From NCBI RefSeq assembly GCF_010894435.1, contig NZ_JAAIXZ010000002.1, positions 310,001 to 374,000 on the forward strand: 64,000 nucleotides of DNA, in the 5' to 3' direction. Origin of the DNA: Pyxidicoccus trucidator. GTDB lineage: Bacteria; Myxococcota; Myxococcia; Myxococcales; Myxococcaceae. Below are positions 57,018 to 64,000 of this stretch, one piece after another; the first letter of the stretch is position 1; each line of letters starts with the position of its first letter. The notes below the pieces were generated by a model. It worked only from the letters and a program-made list of their open reading frames with translations. It did not search any database and was not told the origin of the DNA. Position numbers and translations under genes: made by a program.

Positions 57018-59345
57018 ATGAATACCCCCATACGCCGTGTCACCCTTCTCCGGGTGCTCGGGTGGAGTGGCCTGCTGGCCGCCCTCTTCGCGCCCGCCAC
57101 TGCCTGGACCTCACCGCGCCCGCCTCCCCTGGCAGCCCTCGTCCTGTCCCAGGTGACGCCGCCCCTGGAGCTCGAGCCAGGGCAGGTGGTGGTCACCTTC
57201 ACCTTCGCGGACACGCTGAAGAACCAGGTGCTCGTCGGGCCGCTGTTCGCGAAGTACGGGATGCACGCGACCTTCTACATCAGCGCGGGACGCATTGGCC
57301 GGGCTGGCTACCTCACGCTGGCCGACCTGCGCACGCTCGCGGCCGCCGGGCATGAGATTGGCGGACACACCCTCGACCACGAGGAACTGGATGACCTGCC
57401 CCTGGCGGAGCTGCGGCATCAGGTCTGTGACTGTCGGGTCGCCCTCATGGGCTTCGGGTTCCCCGTCACCTCGTTCGCCTTTCCCTTCGGCTCGGACAGT
57501 CCGCTGGCCCGGGACACGGTCATCTTCTGTGGCTACAACAACGCGCGACGGACGGGCCGCATCCGCTCTCCCACCGGATGCAACTCCTGCCCCCTGGCGG
57601 AGAGTGTCCCGCCTGCGGACCCGTACAGCATCCGCTCGCCCACCTCCATCAAGTCGGACTGGACGCTCGCGAATCTGCAGAGCCTGGTCCTCCAGGCCGA
57701 GAACGCGGGCGGCGGGTGGATCATGATTTCCCTCCACGACATCTGCACGGGCTGCGGCACCTACTCCATCACCGAGTCCCTGCTGGACTCGTACCTGGCC
57801 TGGCTCGCGCCCCGGGTGTCTCGTGGCACCTTCGTGCGCACGGCGCACCAGGTGGTCGGCGGCCCCGTGAAGCCCGCGGTTCGCGCTGATGGCGGGGTGG
57901 TCGATGCCGGCACCCCCGATGCGGGCGCGCCGGACGCAGGCGGGCCTGATGCGGGGGCTCCGGATGCGGGGGCTCCAGATGCGGGTGTGTCGGATGCCGG
58001 AGTTCCGGATGCGGGCATTCCCGACGCGGGCGTCCCGGATGGAGGCGCGCCGGACGGCGGCGGGCCCGAGCTGCTCCCGAATCCCTCGCTGGAGGTGGAT
58101 GCGGATGGGGACAATGTCCCGGACTGCTGGAAGCGCACCAACGCGGGCACGTCCTCCGGAGGCTGGAGCCGCACGACGGACGCTCACAGCGGGAGCTGGG
58201 CGCAGCGGGTGAGCATCACCAGTCTGTCCAGCGGCGCGGAGCGTCGGCTGGAGGTGCGCCAGGACTTCGGGCCGTGCGCGCCCTCGGTGGTGACCGGGCA
58301 TCGCTACCGTGTCTCCGCCTGGTACAAGACGGCCGCGCGTGCCGGCTTCAGGGCCTTCTACCGGACGTCCACGGGCTGGGTGGCCTGGGCGGCGGGCCCG
58401 GACCTGCCCACCAGCGCCAGTTACCGGAGCGGTGAGTGGCTCACTCCGCCCGTGCCCTCGGGCGCGCTCGCCGTCAGCGTGGCGCTGGCCCTGCGAGCCC
58501 CTGGCATGCTCTTCATGGACACCTTCAGCCTGGTGGACCTCGGCGTCTCGACGCCCGCGTCCACGCTCACCGTCATGGCTCCTCGCGGCGGTGAAAGCCT
58601 CCCGGAGGGGATGCCGGTGGAGCTCCGCTGGAGCAGCACCGGCCCGGAGGAATCGGTGGACCTGTCCTGGTCCCCGGACCTGGGCTCCACCTGGGCGCCT
58701 GTCGCTTCGGGTGTCCCGAACACCGGACGCTTCACCTGGATGGTGCCCGAGGTGCTCACCACGCGCGGGCTGCTGCGCGTCGCCCGGCAGACGGCGCCGC
58801 CCATGTCGGACGTGAGCGACGGGCCGTTCTCCATCTACCTGCCCGCGCTGGGCCGGGTGGTCCGGTTCGGGGATGCGTGGCGCTACGAGGCCAGCGGCGT
58901 GGACCCAGGGCCGGGCTGGTTCCTGCCCGACTTCGAGGACTCACACTGGTCCACGGGCCCGGGCGAGCTGGGCTACGGAGATGGCGACGAGGGCACGGTG
59001 CTGCTGCGCACGTTCTCCGCGCAGTCCAGCGTCTACTTCCGCAAGAAGGTGACGCTCACCGGCCCGGTCTCCTCCGTCACGATGCGCATCCGCTATGACG
59101 ACGGAGTGGCCGTGTGGGTGAATGGCACGCACGTCTTCAGCCGCGACGTGGACAGCGGGCTGGCACATGGGGACTACGCCAGCGCCTCCACGGACAACGC
59201 GGTGGCGGACGTGGTGCTCCCGGCCTCGGCCTTCGTCGCGGGGGAGAACACCGTGGCGGTGATGGTGAAGCAGGTCAACTCCGAGTCCCCGGACCTCTCG
59301 TTCGACCTCCAGCTCGACGTGGTGGCAGCCCCTGGCGGTGAGTGA
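57018..59345 (+). CDS. Secreted polysaccharide deacetylase, multidomain
   Basis: 775 residues from the ATG at 57018. Signal peptide to about 31. NodB domain (about 55-275): motif 1 reads FTFADT (canonical TFDDG), motif 2 is HTLDH (117-121, metal ligands), motif 3 FAFPFG, and SLHD near 240 supplies the base. A linker of about 11 DAG/DGG-P units (57903-58064) leads to a carbohydrate-binding-like beta sandwich (about 350-515), an Ig/Fn3-like domain (about 540-635), and a C-terminal jelly roll with VAVWVNG (about 645-770). Probably de-N-acetylates chitin or peptidoglycan-like glycans, supporting predation or matrix remodelling. Confidence 0.87.
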   Translation: MNTPIRRVTLLRVLGWSGLLAALFAPATAWTSPRPPPLAALVLSQVTPPLELEPGQVVVTFTFADTLKNQVLVGPLFAKYGMHATFYISAGRIGRAGYLTLADLRTLAAAGHEIGGHTLDHEELDDLPLAELRHQVCDCRVALMGFGFPVTSFAFPFGSDSPLARDTVIFCGYNNARRTGRIRSPTGCNSCPLAESVPPADPYSIRSPTSIKSDWTLANLQSLVLQAENAGGGWIMISLHDICTGCGTYSITESLLDSYLAWLAPRVSRGTFVRTAHQVVGGPVKPAVRADGGVVDAGTPDAGAPDAGGPDAGAPDAGAPDAGVSDAGVPDAGIPDAGVPDGGAPDGGGPELLPNPSLEVDADGDNVPDCWKRTNAGTSSGGWSRTTDAHSGSWAQRVSITSLSSGAERRLEVRQDFGPCAPSVVTGHRYRVSAWYKTAARAGFRAFYRTSTGWVAWAAGPDLPTSASYRSGEWLTPPVPSGALAVSVALALRAPGMLFMDTFSLVDLGVSTPASTLTVMAPRGGESLPEGMPVELRWSSTGPEESVDLSWSPDLGSTWAPVASGVPNTGRFTWMVPEVLTTRGLLRVARQTAPPMSDVSDGPFSIYLPALGRVVRFGDAWRYEASGVDPGPGWFLPDFEDSHWSTGPGELGYGDGDEGTVLLRTFSAQSSVYFRKKVTLTGPVSSVTMRIRYDDGVAVWVNGTHVFSRDVDSGLAHGDYASASTDNAVADVVLPASAFVAGENTVAVMVKQVNSESPDLSFDLQLDVVAAPGGE
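57903..58064 (+). repeat. Asp-Ala-Gly linker repeats
   Basis: About eleven consecutive DAGxP or DGGxP units, DNA period about 15 bases, forming an extended acidic linker typical of secreted myxobacterial multidomain enzymes. Confidence 0.85.
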
Positions 59346-59347
59346 CA

Positions 59348-59367
59348 GGCGCTCGGTGGGGAGCGCC
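59348..59367. terminator. Hairpin between convergent genes
   Basis: GGCGCTC, loop GGTGGG, GAGCGCC, a perfect seven-base stem between the deacetylase and K+ channel stops. Confidence 0.45.
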
Positions 59368-59375
59368 GCCCCACG

Positions 59376-60203
59376 CTAGAGCGAGTGCCCGCAGTACTTG
59401 CAGTGCGACGCGTCCAGGTCATGGCCCTGGACGCCGCAGCCGAGGCAGGCGCGCGTGTCGACGGCGTGGCGGGTGGCGGCGGCCAGTTCCACGGAGACGA
59501 TGCCGGTGGGCACGGCGATGATGCCGTAGCCCATCACCATCAGCACGGAGGCGATGAGCTGCCCGAGCACCGTCTTCGGGGTGATGTCGCCGAAGCCCAC
59601 CGTCGTCACCGTGACGATGGCCCAGTACATGGCCCGGGGGATGCTGTCGAAGCCGTTCGCCCCGCCCTCCACCACGTACATCACCGCGCCCATGACGACG
59701 ACGATGGTGAGGACGGTGCCCAGGAAGACGGTGATTTTCGGCCGGCTGGCGCGCAGCGCGGTGATGAGAATCTCCGCCTGCCCCAGCAGGTGCGCCAGCT
59801 TGAGCACGCGGAAGACGCGCAGCAGCCGAATCACCCGCACCACCAGCAGGGACTGAGCGCCGGGAAACACGATGCTCAGGAAGGTGGGCAGGATGGCCAG
59901 CAGGTCCACCAGCCCGTAGAAGCTGCGCGCATAGAGCAGGGGCCGCCGGACGGCGATGAGCCGGAACACGTACTCGATGCTGAACAGCGCCGTGAAGAAC
60001 CACTCGGCGGCGCGGAGCTCCGGGCCGTACCGCTCGCGCAGCGGGGCCACGCTCTCCAGCATCACCGCGATGATGCTGAAGACGATGGCCCACAGCAGGG
60101 CGATGTCGAACGCCCTCCCCGCCGGGGTGTCCGCCTCGAAGATGATGGTGTGTAGCCGGAAACGGATGCCTTCGGGCGGGCTCTGCTCTGAGGGACTGGA
60201 CAC
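59376..60203 (-). CDS. Voltage-gated potassium channel with C-terminal zinc ribbon
   Basis: 275 residues, six transmembrane segments. S4-like arginines at 123, 126, 129 and 132 plus Lys135 (VVRVIRLLRVFRVLKL). Selectivity filter TVGFGD at 201-206. The cytosolic tail ends in a CxxC-x11-CxxC zinc ribbon (Cys253, 256, 268, 271). Kv-type channel; physiological role unknown. Confidence 0.92.
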   Translation of the reverse strand: MSSPSEQSPPEGIRFRLHTIIFEADTPAGRAFDIALLWAIVFSIIAVMLESVAPLRERYGPELRAAEWFFTALFSIEYVFRLIAVRRPLLYARSFYGLVDLLAILPTFLSIVFPGAQSLLVVRVIRLLRVFRVLKLAHLLGQAEILITALRASRPKITVFLGTVLTIVVVMGAVMYVVEGGANGFDSIPRAMYWAIVTVTTVGFGDITPKTVLGQLIASVLMVMGYGIIAVPTGIVSVELAAATRHAVDTRACLGCGVQGHDLDASHCKYCGHSL

Positions 60204-60292
60204 GGCGCCAGTCTAAGCGTCCCAGGGCCGTTGCAAAGCGGGGGGACGGCCCTCCTCGCCGGGGGGGAATGGTGAGGAGGGCAAAGTGGCTG

Positions 60293-61921
60293 TCAGGCCT
60301 TGCTCGGGCCAGGCACCGACGGCGCGGTGCCCACGGCCGCGGACACGGGGGCCTCCGGCGCGGGCAGCGTGGGCGTGGGCGCGCCCACGTGCATCCGGTG
60401 GCGCACCTCGTCGAAGCGGTCGGAGGCCTCGCGCTCCGGGAAGAGCAGCGACACCACCACGCCCACCGCGAAGGCCAGGGGAATGGTGATGATGCCCGGG
60501 TTCTTCAGCGGGAAGAACGCCGTGGTGTTGTGCAGCAGGTCCACCTGCACCGTGGGCGACAGGAAGATGAGCACCACCGCGGTGAACGTGCCGACCAGCA
60601 TGCTGGCCACCGCGCCATTCGTCGTGAACTTCTTCCACGCCATGGACAAGAGCAGCGCGGGGAAGTTGCCGCTCGCGGCGATGGCGAAGGCCAGGCCCAC
60701 CATGAAGGCCACGTTCTGCCCCTTGAACAGCACCCCCAGCACCACCGCGAGGACGCCCAGGAGGAGGCTGGCGAGCCGCGCCACCTTGAGCTGCTCGTGC
60801 TCGGGCGCCTTGCCCTTGCGCACCACCGTGGACCACAAGTCGTGGGACAGCGCCGCCGCGCCCGACAGCGTCAGGCCCGCCACCACCGCGAGGATGGTGG
60901 CGAAGGCCACCGCGGAGATGAAGCCCAGGAAGCCCGTGCCGCCCACCACCTCGGCCAGCATGGGCGCCGCCATGTTGCCGCCCTTGTCCACGCCGACAAT
61001 CGCCGTGCGGCCCACCAGCACCGACGCGCCGAACCCGAGGATGAAGGTGACGAGATAGAAGTAGCCGATGAGCCCCGTGGCATAGAACACGCTGCTGCGC
61101 GCGGCCTTCGCGTCCGGCACCGTGTAGAAGCGCATCAGGATGTGCGGCAGGCCCGCCGTGCCGAACATCAGCGCCAGGCCCAGGGAGATGGCCTCCAGCG
61201 GGCTCGCCACCAACTTGCCGGGGGCCAGCGTCTCCGCACCGTACTGGGTGGCTGCCTCGTTGAAGAGGTTCACCGGGTTGAAGCCGAACTTGTAGAGCAC
61301 CGCGCCCGCCAGCGCCGTGGCGCCCGCCAGCAGCAGCACCGCCTTCACGATCTGCACCCACGTGGTGGCAATCATCCCGCCGAAGAGCACGTAGAGAATC
61401 ATCACCGCGCCCACGATGACGACGGCCATCTCGTACGACAGGCCGAAGAGCAGGTGGATGAGGTTGCCGGCTCCCACCATCTGCGCAATCAGGTAGAAGC
61501 TCACCACCGCGAGCGTGCCCAGCGCCGCCGCCAGGCGCACCGGGGTCTGCTTGAGCCGGTACGCCACCACGTCCGCGAAGGTGTACTTGCCCAGGTTGCG
61601 CAGGGGCTCGGCGATGAGGAACGTCACCACCGGCCAGCCCACCAGCCAGCCCACGGAGTAGATGAGCCCGTCGAAGCCGGACATCGCCACGAGCCCGGCG
61701 ATGCCGAGGAAGCTGGCGGCGCTCATGAAGTCGCCTGCCAGCGCGAAGCCGTTCTGCACGGCGCTCACGCCGCCGCCCGCGGCGAAGAACTCCGAGGTCG
61801 TCTTCGTCTTGCGCGCCGCCCAGTACGTAATCGCCAGGGTGAAGCCGACGAAGAGGAGGAAGAAGACGATGGCCGTGGTGTTGGGCTGGCCCAGTTGCGT
61901 GCCCGTCGTGGTCGGGTTCAT
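60293..61921 (-). CDS. actP: Acetate/cation symporter (SSS family)
   Basis: 542 residues, about 13 transmembrane helices. EFFAAGG and [21 protein letters not shown] near 44-72 and [18 protein letters not shown] near 255 are characteristic of the ActP/YjcG acetate permease branch of sodium:solute symporters. Preceded by the DUF485 gene (gap 7 bases) and acs; together an acetate uptake and activation operon. C-terminal tail is Pro/Ala-rich and presumably cytosolic. Confidence 0.93.
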   Translation of the reverse strand: MNPTTTGTQLGQPNTTAIVFFLLFVGFTLAITYWAARKTKTTSEFFAAGGGVSAVQNGFALAGDFMSAASFLGIAGLVAMSGFDGLIYSVGWLVGWPVVTFLIAEPLRNLGKYTFADVVAYRLKQTPVRLAAALGTLAVVSFYLIAQMVGAGNLIHLLFGLSYEMAVVIVGAVMILYVLFGGMIATTWVQIVKAVLLLAGATALAGAVLYKFGFNPVNLFNEAATQYGAETLAPGKLVASPLEAISLGLALMFGTAGLPHILMRFYTVPDAKAARSSVFYATGLIGYFYLVTFILGFGASVLVGRTAIVGVDKGGNMAAPMLAEVVGGTGFLGFISAVAFATILAVVAGLTLSGAAALSHDLWSTVVRKGKAPEHEQLKVARLASLLLGVLAVVLGVLFKGQNVAFMVGLAFAIAASGNFPALLLSMAWKKFTTNGAVASMLVGTFTAVVLIFLSPTVQVDLLHNTTAFFPLKNPGIITIPLAFAVGVVVSLLFPEREASDRFDEVRHRMHVGAPTPTLPAPEAPVSAAVGTAPSVPGPSKA

Positions 61922-61928
61922 GCCTGTC

Positions 61929-62213
61929 TCACTTGCGGTCGCGGTACTGTTGGAGGGCCCGGTCGTACTTGCCGTTCGCCCAGACGATGTAGATGCCCGT
62001 CAGCACCCACGCGGCGAGGATGACGAGCACCCCCAGCACGATGCCGATGGACAGGCCGGGAACGAGCTGCTGGCCCATCAGCGGCTTGTTGAAGGCCACC
62101 AGCAGGATGAAGCCGAGGTACGCCACCAGCATGGCGGCGGTGAGTGCCGCCGCCACGCGCCAACGGGACGCGGCGAGCGCTTCCAGGGCTTCCTCTCGGG
62201 AGTTCGCTTGCAT
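61929..62213 (-). CDS. DUF485 small membrane protein (YjcH-like)
   Basis: 94 residues from the ATG at 62213 with GAGGAG upstream; an ATG six codons earlier is less likely because it overlaps the acs stop. Two transmembrane helices (about 22-42 and 55-80), ending [16 protein letters not shown]. This small protein is conserved between acs and actP in many proteobacteria, presumably an accessory to ActP. Confidence 0.9.
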   Translation of the reverse strand: MQANSREEALEALAASRWRVAAALTAAMLVAYLGFILLVAFNKPLMGQQLVPGLSIGIVLGVLVILAAWVLTGIYIVWANGKYDRALQQYRDRK

Positions 62214-62227
62214 CGAAGTCTCTCCTC

Positions 62228-64000
62228 TCATCGCTTGACCTGCGGGGGCATGCCCTTGGCGAGCAGCTCATCGAGGACGCCCGGGTCCGCCAGGGTGGTG
62301 GCGTCGCCCAGGTTCTCCGTCTCACCCGAGGCAATCTTCCGCAGCATGCGCCGCAGAATCTTTCCGGAGCGCGTCTTGGGCAGGCCATTGACCAGCACCA
62401 CACGGTCCGGCGTGGCGATGGGGCCGATGACGTGGCGCACCTGCTCCTTGAGCGCGCCCACCATCTGCTCCGAGGAGGCGTCCGCCCAGTCGGGCTTCAT
62501 GGTGACGAAGGCGCATACGCCGGTGCCCTTGAGGTCATGCGGGAAGCCCACCACGGCGGCCTCGGCGACGGACTCGTGGGCCACCAGCGCGCTCTCCACC
62601 TCGGCGGTGCCCAGGCGGTGGCCGGACACGTTGAGCACGTCGTCCACGCGCCCCGTAATCCAGTAGTAGCCGTCCTCGTCGCGGCGGCAGCCGTCCCCCG
62701 TGAAGTACAGCGTGGGGAAGCGCGAGTAGTACGTCTCCACGAAGCGCTGGTGGTGGCCGTACAGCGTGCGCGCCTGTCCGGGCCACGAGCGCGCCAGGCA
62801 CAGGTTGCCGCTGACGCCGTTGCCTTCGATGATGCGGCCCTCGTCGTCCACCAGCACCGGCTCCACGCCGAAGAAGGGCAGGGTGGCCGAGCCGGGCTTG
62901 CACGGCGTGGCGCCCGGCAGCGGGGCGATGAGGATGCCGCCCGTCTCCGTCTGCCACCAGGTGTCCACCACGGGGCAGCGGCCCTCGCCCACCACGTCGT
63001 GGTACCAGCGCCACACCTCGGGGTTGATGGGCTCGCCCACGGAGCCCAGCAGGCGCAGCGTCTTGCGCGAGGACTTCTTCACGAAGCCGTCGCCCTCCTT
63101 GATGAGCGCGCGCAGCGCGGTGGGCGCCGTGTAGAGGATGGTGGCCTTCAGGTCGTCCACCACCTGCCAGAGCCGGCCCGCGTCCGGGTACGTGGGGGTG
63201 GACTCGAACATGACGGTGGTGGTGCCGGTCGCCAGCGGTCCGTAGAGGATGTAGCTGTGGCCGGTGACCCAGCCCAGGTCCGCGGCGCAGAAGTGCACGT
63301 CGGTCGGCTGGATGTCGAAGACGTAGCGGAACGTGGTGGCGGCATAGGTGAGGTAGCCGCCGGTGGTGTGCAGCACGCCCTTGGGCTTCCCGGTGGAGCC
63401 GGAGGTGTAGAGGATGAAGAGCGGGTCCTCGGAGTCCATCCACTCCGCGGGGCAGACGCCGCGGTGCTTCGACATCTCCACGTCCAGCCAGAAGTCGCGG
63501 TCAGCGCGCATGGGCACCTCCTTGGAGGTGCGGCGCACGACGAGGATGGACTCCACCAGGGAGAGGCCCTCCACCGCCTCGTCGGCGATGGCCTTGGTGG
63601 GTACGAGCTTCGGGCCGCGCGGGCCCTCGTTGGCGGTGACGAGCACCTTCGCGCCCGAGTCGAGGATGCGCTCGCGCAGGGACTCGGCGGAGAAGCCGGC
63701 GAACACCACCGAGTGCACCGCGCCGATGCGGGCGCAGGCGAGCATGGTGTAGGCCAGCTCCGGCACCATGGGCAGGTAGATGCAGACGCGGTCGCCCTTG
63801 CGCACGCCGTGGGCCTTCAGCACGTTGGCCACGCGGCCCACCTGGTGCTGGAGGTCTCGGAAGGTGATGACCTGGTACTCGCCGGGCTCGTTCTTCGCCC
63901 AGATGATGGCGGGCTTGCCGGGGCGCGCCTTGGCGTGGCGGTCCACGCAGTTGAAGGCGACGTTGAGCTTGCCGCCGCCGAACCACGAGAAGTCCACCTG
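62228..64000 (-). CDS. acs: Acetyl-CoA synthetase (partial, 5' end outside window)
   Basis: 590 residues visible; the normal protein is ~650, so about 60 N-terminal residues lie beyond the window. Adenylation motif [14 protein letters not shown], the A5 region WWQTETGG, hinge motif [16 protein letters not shown], and the C-terminal SGKILRRML with the regulatory acetylation lysine. Makes acetyl-CoA from acetate, ATP and CoA. First gene of acs-DUF485-actP. Confidence 0.96.
   Translation of the reverse strand, partial: QVDFSWFGGGKLNVAFNCVDRHAKARPGKPAIIWAKNEPGEYQVITFRDLQHQVGRVANVLKAHGVRKGDRVCIYLPMVPELAYTMLACARIGAVHSVVFAGFSAESLRERILDSGAKVLVTANEGPRGPKLVPTKAIADEAVEGLSLVESILVVRRTSKEVPMRADRDFWLDVEMSKHRGVCPAEWMDSEDPLFILYTSGSTGKPKGVLHTTGGYLTYAATTFRYVFDIQPTDVHFCAADLGWVTGHSYILYGPLATGTTTVMFESTPTYPDAGRLWQVVDDLKATILYTAPTALRALIKEGDGFVKKSSRKTLRLLGSVGEPINPEVWRWYHDVVGEGRCPVVDTWWQTETGGILIAPLPGATPCKPGSATLPFFGVEPVLVDDEGRIIEGNGVSGNLCLARSWPGQARTLYGHHQRFVETYYSRFPTLYFTGDGCRRDEDGYYWITGRVDDVLNVSGHRLGTAEVESALVAHESVAEAAVVGFPHDLKGTGVCAFVTMKPDWADASSEQMVGALKEQVRHVIGPIATPDRVVLVNGLPKTRSGKILRRMLRKIASGETENLGDATTLADPGVLDELLAKGMPPQVKR

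Noticed and set aside
1..64000. tRNA, rRNA, insertion sequences, phage attachment sites
   Set aside because: No T-loop consensus, transposase motif or flanking direct/inverted repeats were found by eye; a tRNAscan or ISfinder run would be decisive.

Overview
The window looks like a chromosomal segment of a myxobacterium (Myxococcota, Myxococcus/Corallococcus-like). The grounds are very high GC with strong GC3 bias (which creates long antisense reading frames), frequent GTG starts, a PknK-type Ser/Thr kinase fused to an AAA ATPase, many lipoproteins and Tat/Sec exports, Asp-Ala-Gly linkers in a secreted enzyme, a bactofilin-like protein, and an XylR-type sigma-54 activator. No tRNA, rRNA, CRISPR array, insertion sequence, prophage or attachment site was seen. 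This assignment is inference from style and gene content; no database was searched.

Layout. 1-6.3 kb: the tail of an O6-methylguanine methyltransferase gene, then on the minus strand a compact operon (acyl-CoA dehydrogenase, SDR, APH-type kinase, histidine-phosphatase-fold protein, second SDR, then an atypical Nramp transporter). A LysR regulator is divergent to it. The kinase plus dehydrogenase pair resembles the two halves of animal ACAD10/ACAD11 and the levulinate (lva) pathway of Pseudomonas, so the operon probably degrades 4-hydroxyacyl-CoAs or a related acid. 7.5-12 kb: HEAT-repeat protein, a bactofilin-like membrane protein, a hexose-phosphate mutarotase, and PruA. 12.1-16.8 kb: a tightly coupled purine/ureide operon: FAD monooxygenase (candidate HpyO-type urate hydroxylase), allantoinase, allantoicase, OHCU decarboxylase and HIU hydrolase. 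It would carry urate to ureidoglycolate plus urea without a classical uricase.

16.8-29.4 kb: a single receiver domain, a small acidic protein, a trypsin-like lipoprotein, the 1240-residue kinase-AAA regulator, a DsbA-fold isomerase, a thiolase with a coupled small Cys4 protein, a 65-residue conserved-looking protein, a rhomboid-like membrane protein lacking the catalytic residues, a sigma-54 activator with a palindrome upstream, and a periplasmic YceI protein.

29.4-47 kb: a 1836-residue low-complexity repeat protein, a gluzincin metalloprotease, threonine dehydratase and glutamate dehydrogenase, an XRE/zinc protein, a DEAD-box helicase with three DbpA-like RNA-binding domains, an RpoH sigma factor, a lipoprotein, an unusual ketoacyl synthase, and a two-repeat LamG/DUF1080-like membrane protein. 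47-64 kb: membrane proteins, a DUF4159/VWA pair, a class C-like beta-lactamase-fold esterase, a hypothetical protein, periplasmic Cu/Zn SOD, an orphan N6-adenine methyltransferase, a secreted polysaccharide deacetylase with DAG linker, a voltage-gated K+ channel, and the acetate module acs-DUF485-actP, with acs running off the window end.

Most notable: the ACAD10/11-like operon with its Ser-substituted phosphatase, the giant tandem-repeat protein with three separate repeat families, the triple-RBD helicase, and the uricase-free ureide operon.
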